From NCBI GenBank assembly GCA_024643585.1, contig JAHEMP010000124.1, positions 1 through 6,995 of the forward strand: 6,995 bases of DNA, read 5' to 3'. The notes below the pieces were generated by a model. The model was not told the origin of the DNA, ran no database searches, and saw nothing but the letters and a program-made list of their open reading frames with translations. Positions within the stretch are counted from its first letter, which is position 1; each line of letters starts with the position of its first letter. The position numbers were made by a program, and so were the translations under genes. The stretch comes from Crocinitomicaceae bacterium (GTDB lineage Bacteria > Bacteroidota > Bacteroidia > Flavobacteriales_D > Crocinitomicaceae). This document shows, piece after piece, positions 4,519 to 6,995 of this stretch.

Positions 4519-6303
4519 ATGACAGTAAAAACACTTCTCTCTTTCCTTTTTTGTGCTTTTTTAGCAACAGGTTTCTCCCAAAAAATAAAGTATACTTTGA
4601 GAATGGACAGACCTCAAACACACTACTTTCAGGTAGAAATTGAGCTAACGGATTTCAAGGAATCCGAAATCGAAGTTAAAATGCCAGTGTGGTCTCCAGG
4701 TAGCTACTTGGTTCGCGAATTTTCTAAAAATGTAGATCAAGTATTTGCTTTAGATGATAAAAATAGTGAGTTACCAATTCACAAAACATCCAAAAATTCA
4801 TGGTCCATTAAAAAGGGTAAATCCAAAAAAGTAACGGTACTTTACAAAGTTTATGCTTTTGAACTTTCTGTTCGAACCAGCTTCTTGGATTTAACCCACG
4901 GTTTCGTAAGTGGTAGCGGTGTTTTTATGTATGTTGCGAATCACAAAAAAGTAGGTGGCACATTGGAAGTTAAACCTTACAAAGACTTCAAACAGATAAC
5001 CACTGCTTTGCCTTTGAATACTGAACAAATGGCAAGTGACGGAGCAAAAATATATGCCTTTAACGACTATGATCATTTGGTGGATTGCCCAATCGAAATT
5101 GGAAATCAAAAAGTTTTTGAATTCAATGCGGCAGGTGTCAAGCATACTGTTGGCATATTTGGCGATGGAAACTACGATGTTGAGAAATTGAAAGTGGATA
5201 TGGCCAAAATCGTTTCAGCAGCAACAGACGTTTTCAAAGAAAATCCGAATAAAAATTACACCTTTATTATTCACAATGTCGAAGACGGACAAGGTGGATT
5301 GGAACATTCCAACAGCACCACGTTAAGTGTAAATCGTTGGACATACCAAGGGCCGAGTTACACTGGATTTTTATCGCTGGTGGCACATGAATATTTTCAT
5401 TTATGGAATGTAAAGCGAATTCGACCTATAGAACTGGGTCCTTTTAATTACGACGAAGAAAATTACACCACGCTTTTATGGGTCATGGAAGGTTTTACTT
5501 CTTATTACGATGAATTGTTAATGCTTAGAGCTGGATATTACAATTCAGATGAATATTTATCTAAATTAAACGGAACCATCAATTATGTTGAAGGATCAAT
5601 CGGTGCTCGTATTCAACCATTAGCAGATGCGAGTTACGACGCCTGGATAAAGGCATACCGTCCGAATGAAAATAGTTCGAATACTACAATGACTTATTAT
5701 TCTCGTGGTCAATTAATGGCCGCGCAATTTGATGCTATGATTGTTGCGAAGTACGAAGGAAAAAAGTCACTGGATGACTTCATGCAACTACTTTATAACA
5801 AGTACTTCAAAAAACAAGATCGCGGTTTTACAGATAAAGAATTTCAAGATGACCTATCTTCTTTCCTAAATCAAGATATGACCGGTTTTTTCGACAAATA
5901 TATTCGCGGTACGGAAATTCCAGATTATGAATCTTGTTTTTCTCAAGTAGGTGTAAATGTTATTAGAAATACGATAACAGAAACTTCTTTTGGAGCAAAA
6001 TATGGGGATGTTGGAGGAAAAACTATAATACGATTTGTAAGACGCGGATCGGCAGCTGAAGACTATGGTTTTAGTGTTAACGACGAGATTATTGCCGTTA
6101 ATGGATTTAGAATCAATTCAGATGACTTTAGCTCTGCCTTAAACACGTTGTCTTCAAATGACGCTCTAAATGTTCTAATTTCAAGGGACAATGTCTTAAT
6201 GGAATTGAAAGCAACCGTTTCCGAATACAGCTATCCTAGATTTAAACTTTCGATTTCTGAAGAAAATCCGAAGAATGCTTTGAGAGATTATTGGTTGCGT
6301 TAA
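4519..6303 (+). CDS. Exported M61-family metallopeptidase with PDZ domain
   Basis: A 594-residue zinc metallopeptidase of the M61 (glycyl aminopeptidase) family, at the usual family length. Residues 1-21 are a signal peptide ending in GFSQ. Residues about 23-180 are the N-terminal beta domain, with the typical MPVWSPGSYLVREFS stretch near its start. The catalytic domain carries GGLEH (259-263, substrate-binding strand), the zinc motif HEYFH (H290, E291, H294) followed by LWNVKRIRP, the third ligand E324 in MEGFTSYY, and YYSRG (393-397). Residues about 491-575 are a PDZ domain (for example RGSAAEDYGFSVNDEII). All catalytic residues are present, so it should be active. M61 enzymes cleave N-terminal glycine or alanine from peptides, but the substrate here is unknown. 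No lipobox or C-terminal sorting domain is seen, so a periplasmic or secreted location is inferred. The BNR gene begins 17 bp downstream, probably in the same operon. Confidence 0.93.
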   Translation: MTVKTLLSFLFCAFLATGFSQKIKYTLRMDRPQTHYFQVEIELTDFKESEIEVKMPVWSPGSYLVREFSKNVDQVFALDDKNSELPIHKTSKNSWSIKKGKSKKVTVLYKVYAFELSVRTSFLDLTHGFVSGSGVFMYVANHKKVGGTLEVKPYKDFKQITTALPLNTEQMASDGAKIYAFNDYDHLVDCPIEIGNQKVFEFNAAGVKHTVGIFGDGNYDVEKLKVDMAKIVSAATDVFKENPNKNYTFIIHNVEDGQGGLEHSNSTTLSVNRWTYQGPSYTGFLSLVAHEYFHLWNVKRIRPIELGPFNYDEENYTTLLWVMEGFTSYYDELLMLRAGYYNSDEYLSKLNGTINYVEGSIGARIQPLADASYDAWIKAYRPNENSSNTTMTYYSRGQLMAAQFDAMIVAKYEGKKSLDDFMQLLYNKYFKKQDRGFTDKEFQDDLSSFLNQDMTGFFDKYIRGTEIPDYESCFSQVGVNVIRNTITETSFGAKYGDVGGKTIIRFVRRGSAAEDYGFSVNDEIIAVNGFRINSDDFSSALNTLSSNDALNVLISRDNVLMELKATVSEYSYPRFKLSISEENPKNALRDYWLR

Positions 6304-6320
6304 TCCTAAAATCAAGCGAC

Positions 6321-6995
6321 GTGAAAAACCAAAAATTTATTTTCTTCAGCTTATGGATTGTATCCTTTTTCTTTTCGTGCAGTCCTGTCAAGGTGGTGTC
6401 CGTAAAACTTGAAAAACCAAAAGGTAGTAAATATCCCTCAGCACAAGTAGAGCCAAGTATTGCAATTCATCCGAAGAATCAAAATATTCAAATTGCAGGT
6501 AGCGTTTTAGATGACTATTACTATTCAATCGACGGAGGAAAAACTTGGACAAGCAAAACTCTGAGAAGTAAATATGGCGTTTATGGAGATCCTGTTTTAC
6601 TCTTCGACACGACTGGACGAGCTTATTATTTTCACTTAGCTTCCGTAAAAAAAGAAAGTCATTTGGATAGGATAGTTTGCCAATATGCAGATAATGTTGA
6701 TTCGATTTTTTCAGAAGGGAGTTCGCCAAGACCTTTGGGCACAAAAGTTCAAGACAAACATTGGATTTGTGTAGACCCAGAAACAAATGCATTGTACATG
6801 ACTTGGACACAATTTGATGCTTACAACAGTCAAAATTCTTCGGATTCTTCGATAATTGTTTTTTCAAAATCTGCGGATCAGGGCAATACATGGACGACTC
6901 CTATCCGCATCTCCAAATACGGTGGTGATTGCTTGGACGATGACAATACGGTCGAAGGAGCCGTACCTGCTGTTGGAAAAAACGGTGAGATTTTT
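6321..6995 (+). CDS. BNR/Asp-box (sialidase-like) lipoprotein, 3' end cut off by the window edge
   Basis: The frame is open from a GTG at 6321 through the last base (225 codons) with no stop. GTG is chosen because no in-frame ATG occurs before residue 160 and it places a signal sequence (KNQKFIFF, then a hydrophobic core) correctly at the N-terminus. The signal ends in FFSC with probable lipidated C20; F at -3 makes the lipobox imperfect. Two Asp-box repeats are visible, SIDGGKTW (69-76) and SADQGNTW (184-191), the turns of a beta-propeller blade as in sialidases. Between them lies DKHWICVDPETNALYMTWTQFD (split at residues 145-166), a pattern common in Bacteroidota 'exo-alpha-sialidase' annotations. 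The catalytic residues of true sialidases cannot be checked in this fragment, so glycosidase activity is unproven; many such propellers only bind. The gene sits 17 bp after the M61 peptidase gene with no terminator between, implying co-transcription. Confidence 0.82.
   Translation, partial: MKNQKFIFFSLWIVSFFFSCSPVKVVSVKLEKPKGSKYPSAQVEPSIAIHPKNQNIQIAGSVLDDYYYSIDGGKTWTSKTLRSKYGVYGDPVLLFDTTGRAYYFHLASVKKESHLDRIVCQYADNVDSIFSEGSSPRPLGTKVQDKHWICVDPETNALYMTWTQFDAYNSQNSSDSSIIVFSKSADQGNTWTTPIRISKYGGDCLDDDNTVEGAVPAVGKNGEIF

Noticed and set aside
4891..5145. Minus-strand open frame of 84 codons inside the M61 gene
   Set aside because: It lies wholly inside a well-supported peptidase gene and shows no recognisable domain.
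6388..6891. Minus-strand open frame of 167 codons at the right end
   Set aside because: The plus strand carries a signal sequence and two Asp-box repeats over the same bases; the minus product has no recognisable motif.

Overview
The window looks like ordinary chromosomal sequence from a low-GC Bacteroidota bacterium, most likely of the order Flavobacteriales. Evidence for this: AT-rich DNA; A-rich regions before starts instead of clear Shine-Dalgarno sites; -7 promoter boxes of the Bacteroidota TAnnTTTG type; typical family types (short TonB C-terminal-domain protein, M61 peptidase with PDZ, coiled-coil lipoprotein); and signal peptides ending in SAQ/FSQ. The genus cannot be fixed from this sequence alone. 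No mobile element, CRISPR array or phage gene was seen.

Layout. Bases 1-626 (minus strand) hold the first 208 codons of an ElyC/SanA/YdcF-type (DUF218) membrane protein that runs off the left edge. It is divergent, across 65 bp, from a complete MscS-type mechanosensitive channel gene (692-1516, plus). Next is a small exported TonB C-terminal-domain protein (1634-2017, plus), closed by a strong hairpin terminator. A tRNA-Lys(UUU) gene on the minus strand (2142-2214) has its own promoter and terminator. Divergent from it is a 379-codon gene (2454-3593, plus) that joins a complete shikimate kinase to a complete transglutaminase-like protein. A minus-strand coiled-coil lipoprotein gene (3605-4459) converges on it. 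A divergent M61-family metallopeptidase (4519-6303, plus) follows, and 17 bp later a BNR/Asp-box sialidase-like lipoprotein begins at a GTG codon (6321) and runs off the right edge.

How the genes relate. Most products act in or on the cell envelope: the DUF218 protein and MscS in the inner membrane, the TonB-like protein in the periplasm, the lipoprotein probably in the outer or inner membrane, and the M61 peptidase and BNR protein exported. The M61 and BNR genes probably share an operon. Shikimate kinase and the tRNA are housekeeping genes. No single pathway ties the region together.

The most notable feature is the aroK-transglutaminase joint. The two domains are in one open frame, but adding one A to the AAA run at 2971-2973 would restore two separate, slightly overlapping genes: an AroK of 179 codons ending in TAA, and a transglutaminase-like protein starting at the ATG at 2968. 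The fusion is therefore either recent, through loss of one base, or a sequencing artefact. I see no evidence of a wholly new multi-gene system.
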